Origin: Microbacterium helvum
GTDB taxonomy: Bacteria; Actinomycetota; Actinomycetes; Actinomycetales; Microbacteriaceae
Reading direction: 5' to 3'
Length of the DNA: 64,000 nucleotides
Assembly (NCBI RefSeq): GCF_014779795.1
Contig: NZ_JACXZS010000016.1
Coordinates: 1-64,000 of the forward strand
The notes under the pieces were generated by a model that searched no databases, was not told the DNA's origin, and saw only the letters and a list, made by a program, of their open reading frames with translations. Numbering within the stretch: the first letter of the stretch is position 1; every line of letters starts with the position of its first letter. Below are positions 40,513-48,816 of the stretch, piece by piece. The translations under genes were made by a program, and so were the position numbers.

Positions 40513-41958
40513 ATGGCCATCGACGGCACCCCGGGGGCAGGACTGACGAAGGAGCAGCTGGCGGAGGAGGTGACGCACCTGTCCACTCCCGATCTGCTGA
40601 AGACGCCGTTCGGCGATCTGGAGTTCTTCGACGGCGTGCCGCGGGCGGAGTCCGTGCAGACGATCTTCGACGCGCTCGACCTGCTGCGCGGCATCGACGC
40701 GTTCCTCACCGCGGTGCCCGGCGCGTCGCTCGTCGCCATGAGGCGCGGACTGCGCAGCGCCGGAATCGACTCGCCCGGCAAGGTCGGGTACACGGATCCC
40801 CGGGCGAACTCGGCGAGCCTGTTCCTCACGCCGAACACCGAGACGACGTACGGCACGACCTTCCTCGACCTGAAGGCGTGGGGCCCGACGGTCATCGAGG
40901 CTCCGCCGCAGTCGCTGTGCGTGGTCGACGACTTCTGGTTCCGCTACGTCGCCGACATGGGCATCGCCGGTCCCGACCGGGGTGCGGGCGGCAAGTACCT
41001 GTTCCTACCCCCGGGGTACGACGGCGATCGTCCCGACGGCTACTTCACGTTCGAGTCGCCGACGTTCACGAACTGGGTCGTGCTGCGCACCCTCGGCGGG
41101 GTGCCTGCCATGAAGCAGACCCGCATCTACCCCCTGTCGGATGCGGCTTCGCCGGACGACACGACCTTCGTGAACATCGCGGGCGTGCTGCAGAACACCG
41201 TGCACGCCAACGACTTCTCGTACTTCGAAGAGATCGCGCAGCTCGTCGCCGAAGAGCCCGCATCGGCGCTCGATGCCGAACGTGCCGGCACGCTCGCCGC
41301 GATCGGCATCGCGCACGACATGCCGTTCGCGCCGGACGACCGGCTGCGCGGCATCCTGGACGACGCCGCCCGCATCGGCGCCGCCGTCTCGCGCGCCCTC
41401 GTCTACAAGCCGCGCGACCCCGAGGCCTACTTCTGGGAGGGCAACTCGTGGAAGAACGCGTTCGTCGGCGGCAGCTACGAGTTCCTGCAGGGCGGCGCGC
41501 GCAACCTCGACGCCCGCACGCAGTTCCACTACTTCGCGACGGTGATCACTCCGGCGATGGCGCATGCCCAGGTCGGCGCCGGGTCCGCCTACGCGTACAC
41601 GGCCGAGGACGCCGAGGGTCACGTACTCGACGGCTCCGCCACGTACTCGCTGCGCATCCCCGCCGATCCGCCCGCGAAGAACTTCTGGGCGGTCGACCTG
41701 TACGACACGCAGACCCGCTCGCTGCTGCAGTCGACGCCGTACCCGGCGCTGTCGAGCCTGGAAGGAACGGTGCAGGCCGAGGACGACGGCTCGTACCTGC
41801 TGTGGTTCGCCCCGACGGCGCCGCAGGGCCGCGAGTCGAACTGGATCCCGACGATCCCCGGCAAGTCCTGGTTCCCCATCCTCCGTCTCTACGGTCCGCT
41901 CGAGCCGTGGTTCGACAAGACCTGGCAGCTGCCCGAGATCCGGAAGCAGGCATCATGA
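40513..41958 (+). CDS. DUF1254/DUF1214 protein, long copy
   Basis: A 481-residue protein. DUF1254 occupies about 85-220 (FLTPNTETTYGTTFLDLKAWGPTVI) and DUF1214 about 360-470 (FWAVDLYDTQTRSLLQS). Tandem pairs of such genes occur widely; their biochemical role is not known. The protein has no signal peptide. GAAGGGAAGC precedes the ATG at 40513. Its TGA overlaps the ATG of the second, shorter copy, showing coupling. Confidence 0.88.
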   Translation: MAIDGTPGAGLTKEQLAEEVTHLSTPDLLKTPFGDLEFFDGVPRAESVQTIFDALDLLRGIDAFLTAVPGASLVAMRRGLRSAGIDSPGKVGYTDPRANSASLFLTPNTETTYGTTFLDLKAWGPTVIEAPPQSLCVVDDFWFRYVADMGIAGPDRGAGGKYLFLPPGYDGDRPDGYFTFESPTFTNWVVLRTLGGVPAMKQTRIYPLSDAASPDDTTFVNIAGVLQNTVHANDFSYFEEIAQLVAEEPASALDAERAGTLAAIGIAHDMPFAPDDRLRGILDDAARIGAAVSRALVYKPRDPEAYFWEGNSWKNAFVGGSYEFLQGGARNLDARTQFHYFATVITPAMAHAQVGAGSAYAYTAEDAEGHVLDGSATYSLRIPADPPAKNFWAVDLYDTQTRSLLQSTPYPALSSLEGTVQAEDDGSYLLWFAPTAPQGRESNWIPTIPGKSWFPILRLYGPLEPWFDKTWQLPEIRKQAS

Positions 41959-43280
41959 CCGACCTCGACACTCTGGCCACGCAGGCCTATCTCTACGGCT
42001 TCCCGCTTGTCTTCGACCTCGAGCAGGTGGTGCGCTACACGACCACGGGAGTGGGCGCGAACCCGCAGGCCGCCTTCAACGAGTTCTCGCACGCGCGTTC
42101 CCTCGCCTCGGCGGCCGATACCTTCGTGTCGATCAACAACGACACCGTGTACTCGATGGCATCGCTCGATCTGGGCGTCGGCCCCGTGCGGCTGTCGGTG
42201 CCGGCATCCGATCGCTACTACGTGCTGCAGTTCGTCGACGCGTGGACCGACAACTTCGCGTACATCGGCACGCGCGGCACCGGCAACGGCGCCGGCGAAT
42301 TCCTGATCGCGCCGCCGGAATGGGAGGGGGATGCCGGCGGCCTGACCGTCGTCCACGCCCCGACCCGGATCGTGTCGATCGTGGGCCGCTGGTCGTGCGC
42401 CGGCGTCGACGACCTGCCGGCCGTCCACGCGCTGCAGGACGCCATGACGCTCACCCCGGCGCACCCGGATGCCGTGGCCGCCGGCATCCCGAGCATCATC
42501 TCGCAGGGCGACGAGGTGCTCGACTTCTGGGAGAAGTACCGCGTGTGGTCGCAGGCGTTCCCACCCGCGGACCGCGACGAGTCACTGCAGTCGTCGTTCG
42601 CGGCGCTCGGCCTCACCGGCGCAGTGCCGGTGCGCGAGCTGCCGGGCGAGCAGCAGGCGGCGCTGCGCGCCGGCGCGCGAGGCGGCGAGGAAGCCATCTC
42701 GCAGGCGATGGCGGGTGCGGCGGCCGGTGCGACGCCCGGTGCGTGGTCGCAGACGCTGCACGTGTTCGACTACAACCTCGACTTCTTCGAAGTGGGCACG
42801 AAGGACGAACCCGCCTGGAAGATCGCCGACCCGCGGCGGCGGATCGGCGAGCGCGCCGTCGCCGCCAAGGCGGGTCTGTGGGGCAACCACGGGTACGAGG
42901 CGGCCTATGTCATGACGTTCCAGGACGCCGACGGCCGGCCGCTCACCGGCGAGCACGACTACGAGCTGCGGCTGTCGCCGCCCCCGCCGGTCGGCGCGTT
43001 CTGGTCGGTCACGATGTACGCGCTGCCCGAGTTCTACCTCGTCGACAACGAGATCGACCGCTACTCGGTCGGCGACCGCACGCCCGGGACCGTGACGGAC
43101 GCCGACGGCGGCCTCACGATCCGCATCGGCCGCGCGCGCCCGTCGGATCCGGACGCGGCCGCGAACTGGCTCCCGGCGCCCGCCGGCACCTTCCGGCCGA
43201 TCCTGCGCATGTACATGCCGGGCGACGCGGTGCTCGACGGCACGTACGCCCCGCCGCCGATCACCCGGGTGGACGGCTGA
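41955..43280 (+). CDS. DUF1254/DUF1214 protein, short copy
   Basis: A 441-residue paralogue-like protein starting MTDLDTLATQAYLYGFPLVF, with DUF1254 at about 20-150 (SINNDTVYSMASLDLGVGPV) and DUF1214 at about 320-430 (FWSVTMYALPEFYLVDNEIDRYS). It shares the fold plan of the preceding gene but lacks its first 70-odd residues and differs strongly in sequence, so the pair may form a heteromer. ATG at 41955 overlaps the earlier stop by four bases (ATGA). It ends before a perfect hairpin. Confidence 0.88.
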   Translation: MTDLDTLATQAYLYGFPLVFDLEQVVRYTTTGVGANPQAAFNEFSHARSLASAADTFVSINNDTVYSMASLDLGVGPVRLSVPASDRYYVLQFVDAWTDNFAYIGTRGTGNGAGEFLIAPPEWEGDAGGLTVVHAPTRIVSIVGRWSCAGVDDLPAVHALQDAMTLTPAHPDAVAAGIPSIISQGDEVLDFWEKYRVWSQAFPPADRDESLQSSFAALGLTGAVPVRELPGEQQAALRAGARGGEEAISQAMAGAAAGATPGAWSQTLHVFDYNLDFFEVGTKDEPAWKIADPRRRIGERAVAAKAGLWGNHGYEAAYVMTFQDADGRPLTGEHDYELRLSPPPPVGAFWSVTMYALPEFYLVDNEIDRYSVGDRTPGTVTDADGGLTIRIGRARPSDPDAAANWLPAPAGTFRPILRMYMPGDAVLDGTYAPPPITRVDG

Positions 43281-43304
43281 GGCCGACCGCCCGCAAGCGA
43301 GGGG

Positions 43305-43334
43305 GAGGGGATGCCGGGCGCCCGGCATCCCCTC
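43305..43334. terminator. 14-bp perfect palindromic terminator
   Basis: GAGGGGATGCCGGG (43305-43318) pairs with 43321-43334 around CG, between the convergent DUF1254 and peptidase genes. It contains the frequent GGATGCC word on both strands. Confidence 0.85.
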
Positions 43335-43376
43335 CGCTTCCGGTTCAGGGGCGCGATGCCGGGCGCGCGCAACGAC

Positions 43377-44624
43377 TCAGCGGACGGCGCGGCCGTGGGC
43401 GAGGTCGATCAGACGCGACAGCACGTCGCCGGCGCGCAGGCCGTTGTGCTCGTGCTCGCTCGTGATCCACGGGGTGACGCCGGGGATCAGGCGGGCCGTC
43501 TCGATCGCGAACTCGAACGGTACGTACACGTCGTTGACGTAGATCGCGGTGGCGCCCCGCGCGTGCGAGGCGGCGATCGCGGCCTCGTCATAGACGCGCG
43601 GCCACTCGTGCTCGGCCAGGGCGAGCGTCACATCGCGCCACGGCTGCAGCCCGGGCACGGTGTCGAGCCATTCACGGCGGACATGCTCGCCTGTCAGCAG
43701 CGTCGGATCGGCGCGGAAGTCGTCGGGCTCGGTGCGCTCCGCCGACCAGCGGGTGGCGTGCCCGTCGGCGTAGCTCGACTCGTGGAACACGAAGTACAGC
43801 GGGTTGCGGGCGTCGAAGGGCATCGCCCCCGCGAGATCGTGGCGGAACGCGTTCGTGCGGGGGTCGAGTTCGAGCAGCGACCACAGCGTCTGCCAGCCGT
43901 CGTTCGAGCCGAGCAGCGAACCGATCGACCGGGCGCGCGACGGCGAGACGACCTCGCCGTCCGGCAGCACGAGCGCGCCGGCGTCGGCCAGATCGACGAT
44001 GCGCCGCACCGCGTCGCGGTGGGCGGGAAAGCGACGGTAGTACCGCTCCGAAGCCTCGCGCATCTTGTCGTACGTGAGCGAGTAGACGTCGTCGGGATGC
44101 CGCCCCACCGCGCTGAGGCCGCCGGTGAGGTACGCGTGCTCCAGGGACGCCGCGTCCGTGGACAGGTACGACAGCGTCGTGAAGCCGCCGAACGACTGGC
44201 CGAGCACGCTCCAGGTGTCGGCGCCGAGCTCCTGACGCAGCGCCTCGGCGTCGCGGACGATGCTGTCGGCGCGCAGATGGGTGATGTGCTCGGCGAGCGC
44301 CTCGGCGCCCCGCTCGAGGTCGCCGTCGCCGACGGGGGTCGACAGACCGGTGCCGCGCTGGTCGAGCAGCACGACGCGGTAGTGCTCCAGCGCCGCGTCC
44401 AGCCACGACGGCGCCGCGGGCGCGTGGAACGGACGCGGCGCCTCGTGCCCCGGCCCGCCCTGCAGGAACACCAGGTACGGCAGGTTCCCGCCGTCCTCGC
44501 GCGCGACCACCGCGGCGTGCACATCGATGGTGCGCCCGTCCTCGGGATCGGCCCAGACCAGGGGCACCTCGAGGGTGTGGTCGTCGATGGTCAGATCCTG
44601 CAGGCGTCGCGTCGTCACGGGCAT
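43377..44624 (-). CDS. proline iminopeptidase-like hydrolase (peptidase S33)
   Basis: A 415-residue alpha/beta hydrolase. LQGGPGHEAPRPF near 54-66 (the Pip HGGPG oxyanion motif), LLDQRGTGLS near 87, GQSFGG with Ser144, and the late His in SEHEHNGLR near 390. Insertions between strands six and seven hold the cap domain usual in actinobacterial prolyl aminopeptidases. ATG at 44624 is followed by a short leader. It releases N-terminal proline or similar residues from peptides. Monocistronic; 22-bp repeats lie upstream. Confidence 0.88.
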   Translation of the reverse strand: MPVTTRRLQDLTIDDHTLEVPLVWADPEDGRTIDVHAAVVAREDGGNLPYLVFLQGGPGHEAPRPFHAPAAPSWLDAALEHYRVVLLDQRGTGLSTPVGDGDLERGAEALAEHITHLRADSIVRDAEALRQELGADTWSVLGQSFGGFTTLSYLSTDAASLEHAYLTGGLSAVGRHPDDVYSLTYDKMREASERYYRRFPAHRDAVRRIVDLADAGALVLPDGEVVSPSRARSIGSLLGSNDGWQTLWSLLELDPRTNAFRHDLAGAMPFDARNPLYFVFHESSYADGHATRWSAERTEPDDFRADPTLLTGEHVRREWLDTVPGLQPWRDVTLALAEHEWPRVYDEAAIAASHARGATAIYVNDVYVPFEFAIETARLIPGVTPWITSEHEHNGLRAGDVLSRLIDLAHGRAVR

Positions 44625-44666
44625 GCTGCGAGCCTAGGCGCTGGCCCCGACGTCGCACGTCACGTC

Positions 44667-44729
44667 GAACCCGGGGATCCTCCGCGCCGAACCCGGGGAT
44701 CCTCCGCGCCGAACCCGGGGATCCGCGCC
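44667..44729. repeat. 22-bp tandem repeat, 2.9 copies
   Basis: GAACCCGGGGATCCTCCGCGCC at 44667 and 44689, and a version lacking CCT at 44711-44729. The array lies in the 3' flank of the cation-efflux gene (minus strand) before the hairpin at 44764. Confidence 0.92.
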
Positions 44730-44763
44730 GAGACCGGTGACCAGGCCCTCTGTCTCGGCGGCG

Positions 44764-44789
44764 ATCCCCTGTCTCGCGAAACAGGGGAT
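44764..44789 (-). terminator. hairpin ATCCCCTGT...ACAGGGGAT after the cation efflux gene
   Basis: Nine-base perfect arms (44764-44772, 44781-44789) around CTCGCGAA, 12 bases after the stop of the CDF gene. Close relatives at 1340-1370 and 48775-48801 make it part of a dispersed family. Confidence 0.75.
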
Positions 44790-44801
44790 TCCGCAGCGCG
44801 G

Positions 44802-45872
44802 TCAGCGGGCGGTGCGCACCGTGACCGTGAAGTCGTCGACGTTGCGCAGATGCGCGCGCACGCTGCCCTCGGCGGCGACGGCGATCGCCTCGGCGTCCTG
44901 GCCCGGGCGGCCGATGACGAGCGCGTCGCCCTGCAGGCGGTGTCCGACCCAGCGCAGTCGCAGCCGGTCGATCCGGTCGATGCCGTCGACGTGCTCGAGC
45001 GCGTGCTCGGCGCGGTCGACGAGTTCGGGCTCGACGCCGTCGAGCAGGCGCCGGCCGACGCTGCGCACCGTGCCGATCAGCAGCACGAAGATCGCGGCGG
45101 CGATGACGAGCCCCACGATGGGATCGGCAAGCGGAAAGCCCAGCAGCACGCCGATGCCGCCCAGCACGACCGCGAGCGAGGTGAAGCCGTCGGTGCGCGC
45201 GTGCACGCCGTCGGCCACGAGCGCCGCTGATCCGATCCGCTTGCCGACACGGATGCGGTACACCGCGACGGCCTCGTTGCCCGCGAACCCGATCACGCCC
45301 GCCGCGATGACCCACCCGATGTTCTCCAGCGGCTGCGGGTGCAGCATCCTGTCGACCGCCTGCCACGCGGCGACCACCGCCGACAACGCGACCACGAACA
45401 CGATGAACAGCCCCGCGAGGTCTTCGGCACGGCCCAGGCCGTAGGTGTAGCGACGGGATGCCGCGCGCCGGCCGAGCACGAACGCCACCCACAGCGGCAC
45501 CGCCGTCAGCGCGTCCGACAGGTTGTGGACGGTGTCGGCGAGCAGGGCCACCGACCCGCTGAAGGCGACCACGACGGCCTGCAGCACAGTCGTCGCGAGC
45601 AGCAGGACGAGGCTGATCTTGAGCGCCCGGATCCCCGCCGCATTGGCCTCCATGGCGTCATCGATCGCGTCGGCGGGATCGTGCGAGTGCGGCACGAACA
45701 GCTCGTGCAGCGCGCCGCGAAGTCCTCCGGCGTGGTGGTGGTCGTGGTCGCCGTGACCGTGGTGGTCATGGTCGCCGTGACCGTGATCATGATCGTGATC
45801 GTGCGGATGCCGGTGGTCGTGGGGATGCCGGTGGTCGTCGTGATCGTGACGGCCCTCCGTCGCGGCGGTCAT
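44802..45872 (-). CDS. cation diffusion facilitator, zinc/cadmium efflux
   Basis: A 356-residue CDF exporter. A His/Asp-rich N-terminal tail (about 9-47, repeated HDH units) precedes six membrane helices. The transport site reads LLADTVHNLSDALTA in helix 2 and LVADGVHARTDGFTS in helix 5, the HD-HD arrangement of zinc-selective transporters. A cytoplasmic C-terminal domain (about 275-356) follows. ATG at 45872 overlaps the ArsR gene stop (ATGA). It removes excess Zn or Cd using the proton gradient and is the obvious target of the ArsR repressor. Confidence 0.93.
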   Translation of the reverse strand: MTAATEGRHDHDDHRHPHDHRHPHDHDHDHGHGDHDHHGHGDHDHHHAGGLRGALHELFVPHSHDPADAIDDAMEANAAGIRALKISLVLLLATTVLQAVVVAFSGSVALLADTVHNLSDALTAVPLWVAFVLGRRAASRRYTYGLGRAEDLAGLFIVFVVALSAVVAAWQAVDRMLHPQPLENIGWVIAAGVIGFAGNEAVAVYRIRVGKRIGSAALVADGVHARTDGFTSLAVVLGGIGVLLGFPLADPIVGLVIAAAIFVLLIGTVRSVGRRLLDGVEPELVDRAEHALEHVDGIDRIDRLRLRWVGHRLQGDALVIGRPGQDAEAIAVAAEGSVRAHLRNVDDFTVTVRTAR

Positions 45873-46234
45873 GCCTCGCCGCAGTCGGTGCGGTGGTGAC
45901 GGGGGACGCCGCCCAGCGAGTGCTCCGCCTGGTGGATCGCGTCCGCCACGAGGCGCGAGGCGTGCTCGTTCTCGAGGCGGTAGAAGACGCGCTGGCCCTC
46001 CTGGCGCGTCGAGACGATGCGGGCCAGGCGCAGCTTCGCGAGGTGCTGAGACACGGCGGCCGGCGATTTGTCGACGATGTCGGCGAGGTGGTTGACCGAC
46101 AGCTCGCCGGCATCCTGCAGCGCCAGCACGATGCGGACGCGCGTCGCGTCGGCGAGCATCGCGAAGACCTCGACGGCGAGTTCCACGTAGGAGCTCTCGA
46201 CCGAGTAGCCGCATCCCTGCTTATCTGCACTCAT
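45869..46234 (-). CDS. ArsR/SmtB-family metal sensor repressor
   Basis: A 121-residue winged-helix repressor: LADATRVRIVLALQDAGELSVN near 26, recognition helix SPAAVSQHLAKLRLARIV near 58, and a C-terminal helix rich in Asp/His (ADAIHQAEHSLGG, then PRHHRTD) resembling the alpha-5 zinc sites of SmtB/CzrA/NmtR sensors. ATG at 46234 lies inside its own operator. Metal binding would release DNA and switch on the CDF exporter. The HD pattern favours Zn over As(III), which uses Cys. Confidence 0.9.
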   Translation of the reverse strand: MSADKQGCGYSVESSYVELAVEVFAMLADATRVRIVLALQDAGELSVNHLADIVDKSPAAVSQHLAKLRLARIVSTRQEGQRVFYRLENEHASRLVADAIHQAEHSLGGVPRHHRTDCGEA

Positions 46235-46243
46235 ACGCAGATA
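46222..46243. promoter_or_regulatory. ArsR operator TATCTGC-N8-GCAGATA overlapping the start codon
   Basis: Seven-base perfect arms (46222-46228, 46237-46243) flank eight bases containing the ATG of the repressor gene. The layout means bound repressor covers the translation start, giving tight autoregulation. Confidence 0.85.
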
Positions 46244-46286
46244 CGTTAGCAAGCGTCGCCGCCCACGCGACCGCCGGAGGCGCGGG

Positions 46287-48020
46287 TCAGCCGAGCACCC
46301 GCCGCCACACGTTGGTGTCGGCGAGGTCGAGCAGCTCGTCGCCGCGGCCGGACAGCACGGTCCGCAGCGCCCACAGCGTGAAGCCCTTCGCCTGCGCGAT
46401 CGTGATCGCCGGCGGGATCGACAGCTCCTGCCGCGCCACCACGACGTCGACCAGGACCGGCCCCGGTTCCCACAGCGCACGGCGCAGCGCCGGTTCGAGA
46501 TCCTCGCCGCGTTCGACCCGGATGCCCGTCATCCCCATGGCCGTCGCGACGGCGGCGAAGTCAGGGTTGTCGAGCGTCGTGCCGAAGTTCACGATGCCGG
46601 CGGCCTTCATCTCGACCTCCACGAAGCCGAGCGCCGAGTTGTTGAACACGATCACCTTGATCGGCAGATCGTTCTGCCGGATCGACAGCAGGTCGCCGAG
46701 CAGCATCGCGATGCCGCCGTCGCCCGACAGTGCGATCACCTGCCGGTCGCGGTCGACGGCTTGGGCGCCCAGCGCCTGCGGCATGGCGTTGGCCATCGAA
46801 CCGTGCGTGAACGAGCCGAGCAGCCGGCGCTCCTTCGTCATCGACAGGTAGCGGGCCGCCCAGACGACCGGCTCCCCGACGTCTGCGGTGAACACCGCAT
46901 CGTCTTCGGCCAGTTCATCGAGCAGCCGCGCCACGAACTGCGGGTGCAGCGGCCGCTTGCCGTCGTCGACGGCGAGGGCGTCGAGGTCCTTGCGGGTCTT
47001 GCGGTAGTGGGCGACCGATTCGCGCAGGTGCGCGTCGTCGCGGTCGGTGCGCAGGTAGCCGAGCAGAGCGGATGCCGTCACGCCGACGTCTCCGACCAGC
47101 CCCAGGTCGATGCGGGTGCGCCGGCCCAGCTGCTCGCCGCGCAGGTCGACCTGAACGATCTTCGCCTTCGACGGGTAGAACTGCCGGTAAGGGAAGTCGG
47201 TGCCCAGCATGAGCAGCGCATCGCACTTCTCCATCGCCCGGTAGCCCGAGGCGAAGCCGAGAAGGCCGGTCATGCCGACGTCGTGCGGGTTGTCGTACTC
47301 GATGTGCTCCTTGCCGCGGAACGCGTGCACGATCGGCGCCTTCAGCCTCTCGGCGAGGGCGAGCACCTCGTCGTGCACACCCGCGACCCCGGCCCCTGCC
47401 AGGATCGTCACCTTGCCGGCGCCGTCGAGGATGCCGGCGGCCGCGCGCAGCTCGGCGTCGCTCGGCACCACCGAAGGCTGCGCGGCGCGGATCGGGGCGG
47501 ACGGACGCCGGGCCGGAGCATCCGCGAAGAACACATCGCCGGGGACGACGACCACGGCGACGCCGCGCTTCTCGACCGCGGTGCGCATGGCGATCTCGAG
47601 CACCCACGGCATCTGCGAGGGATCCGAGACCAGCTCGCGGTAGACGCTGCATTCGCGGAACAGCTCCTGCGGATGCGTCTCTTGGAAGTATCCGCTGCCG
47701 ATCTCGGCCGAGGGGATGTGCGACGCGATCGCCAGCACCGGCACCCGCGAGCGCTGCGCGTCGAACAGGCCGTTCACGAAGTGCAGGTTGCCGGGCCCGC
47801 AGCTGCCGGCGACGACGGCCAGCTCGCCGGTGATCGCGGCCTCGGCACCGGCCGCGAAGGCCGCGGACTCCTCGTGCCGCATGTGCAGCCACCGCAGCCG
47901 TCCGTCACGCCGCAGTGCATCGGTGAAGGCGTTGAGCGAGTCGCCCGGCAGCCCCCAGACCCTTGTGACTCCGGCATCCACGAGGGTCTGCACGAACACG
48001 TCCGCAATGCTGGTGGCCAT
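46287..48020 (-). CDS. poxB: pyruvate oxidase / pyruvate:quinone oxidoreductase type
   Basis: A 577-residue thiamine-diphosphate enzyme. Pyrimidine domain with the activating Glu in MRHEESAAFAAGAEA (Glu50/51), a central Rossmann domain (about 190-330) suited to FAD, and the PP domain with GDGGIAMLLGDL...VFNN (about 430-460). The C-terminal tail has a helix of the kind used by PoxB to bind membrane lipids. It converts pyruvate to acetate and CO2, passing electrons to quinone. Start is ATG at 48020. Similar enzymes (acetolactate synthase, phosphonopyruvate decarboxylase) cannot be fully excluded. Confidence 0.87.
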   Translation of the reverse strand: MATSIADVFVQTLVDAGVTRVWGLPGDSLNAFTDALRRDGRLRWLHMRHEESAAFAAGAEAAITGELAVVAGSCGPGNLHFVNGLFDAQRSRVPVLAIASHIPSAEIGSGYFQETHPQELFRECSVYRELVSDPSQMPWVLEIAMRTAVEKRGVAVVVVPGDVFFADAPARRPSAPIRAAQPSVVPSDAELRAAAGILDGAGKVTILAGAGVAGVHDEVLALAERLKAPIVHAFRGKEHIEYDNPHDVGMTGLLGFASGYRAMEKCDALLMLGTDFPYRQFYPSKAKIVQVDLRGEQLGRRTRIDLGLVGDVGVTASALLGYLRTDRDDAHLRESVAHYRKTRKDLDALAVDDGKRPLHPQFVARLLDELAEDDAVFTADVGEPVVWAARYLSMTKERRLLGSFTHGSMANAMPQALGAQAVDRDRQVIALSGDGGIAMLLGDLLSIRQNDLPIKVIVFNNSALGFVEVEMKAAGIVNFGTTLDNPDFAAVATAMGMTGIRVERGEDLEPALRRALWEPGPVLVDVVVARQELSIPPAITIAQAKGFTLWALRTVLSGRGDELLDLADTNVWRRVLG

Positions 48021-48120
48021 TCTCAGCTCCTCGCCTCGGGTCCTTCCTCAGCGAATCAGCGGGCGTGCCCGCGCGCAAGGTGCACGCGTTGCCGGGGGAC
48101 CGGAACGGCATGATGAGGGG

Positions 48121-48639
48121 ATGCCGATCCTCCCCGCCGTCCGTGATCCCCGGTTCATCACCGTCAGGCGGGGCGGCACCCTCACCGACGACGATCACCA
48201 TCTGCTGGCAGAGTGGGCGATCGCGTGCGTGGAGCACGTGCTGCCGCTGTTCACCGCCGAGCGCCCGGACGATCCCGTCCTCGTCGACACGCTGGAGCTC
48301 ACCCGCGCGTGGATCCGCGGCGAGGTGCCCATGCGCGAGGCGCACCAGCGCGCGTTCGTCGCCAACGCCGCCGGCAAGGGACTGCCCGACCCGGCCCGGT
48401 TCGCGGCGCTGGCGGCCGGGCAGGCGGTGGCCGTCGCACACGTCCCGGCGCATGGGCTCGGCGCGGCGGCCTACGCGATCCGGGCGGTGGCGGCATCCAC
48501 TCGTCCCGGCGAGGCCGACGCCGCACGGCGACGCGAGCGCGACTGGCAGCGCGCCCGGCTGCCCGATGCGGTCCGCGATCTTGTGCTCGACGACCAGCGC
48601 CTGCGCAGCGCGATCTGCTGGAACGTCTTCGACGACTGA
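48121..48639 (+). CDS. Imm-5-like putative immunity protein
   Basis: A 172-residue helical protein. ACVEHVLPLFTAERPDDPVLVDTLELTRAWIRGEVPM near 35-72 and GQAVAVAHVPAHGLGAAAYAIRAV near 100-123 match the Imm-5-like pattern (paired helices with conserved His/Arg). Such proteins were predicted as immunity partners of polymorphic toxins, but many are orphans; no toxin is adjacent here. ATG at 48121 with GAGGGG upstream. Divergent from poxB. Confidence 0.75.
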   Translation: MPILPAVRDPRFITVRRGGTLTDDDHHLLAEWAIACVEHVLPLFTAERPDDPVLVDTLELTRAWIRGEVPMREAHQRAFVANAAGKGLPDPARFAALAAGQAVAVAHVPAHGLGAAAYAIRAVAASTRPGEADAARRRERDWQRARLPDAVRDLVLDDQRLRSAICWNVFDD

Positions 48640-48699
48640 CGGGATGCCGGCGGCCGGGCCCACCCGCCGGTCCTGCCCCGCACCCCGGGCACGGGGGCG

Positions 48700-48801
48700 C
48701 CGAGACCGGGCATCTGCGCGCCGAGCCAGGGGATCCGCACCGGAACACAGGGCGTCGCCCCCGGTCTCGACGAGAATCCCCTGCCTCGACGAGACAGGGG
48801 A
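48700..48801. repeat. AATCCCCTG-type repeat cluster with hairpin
   Basis: GAGACCGGG, CAGGGGATCC and CCCCGGTCTCGACGAG words recur. The ATCCCCTG (48775-48782) and CAGGGGAT (48794-48801) pair forms a hairpin 15 bases past the MATE gene stop, likely its terminator. Confidence 0.65.
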
Positions 48802-48816
48802 TCTCCGTGACGCGGG

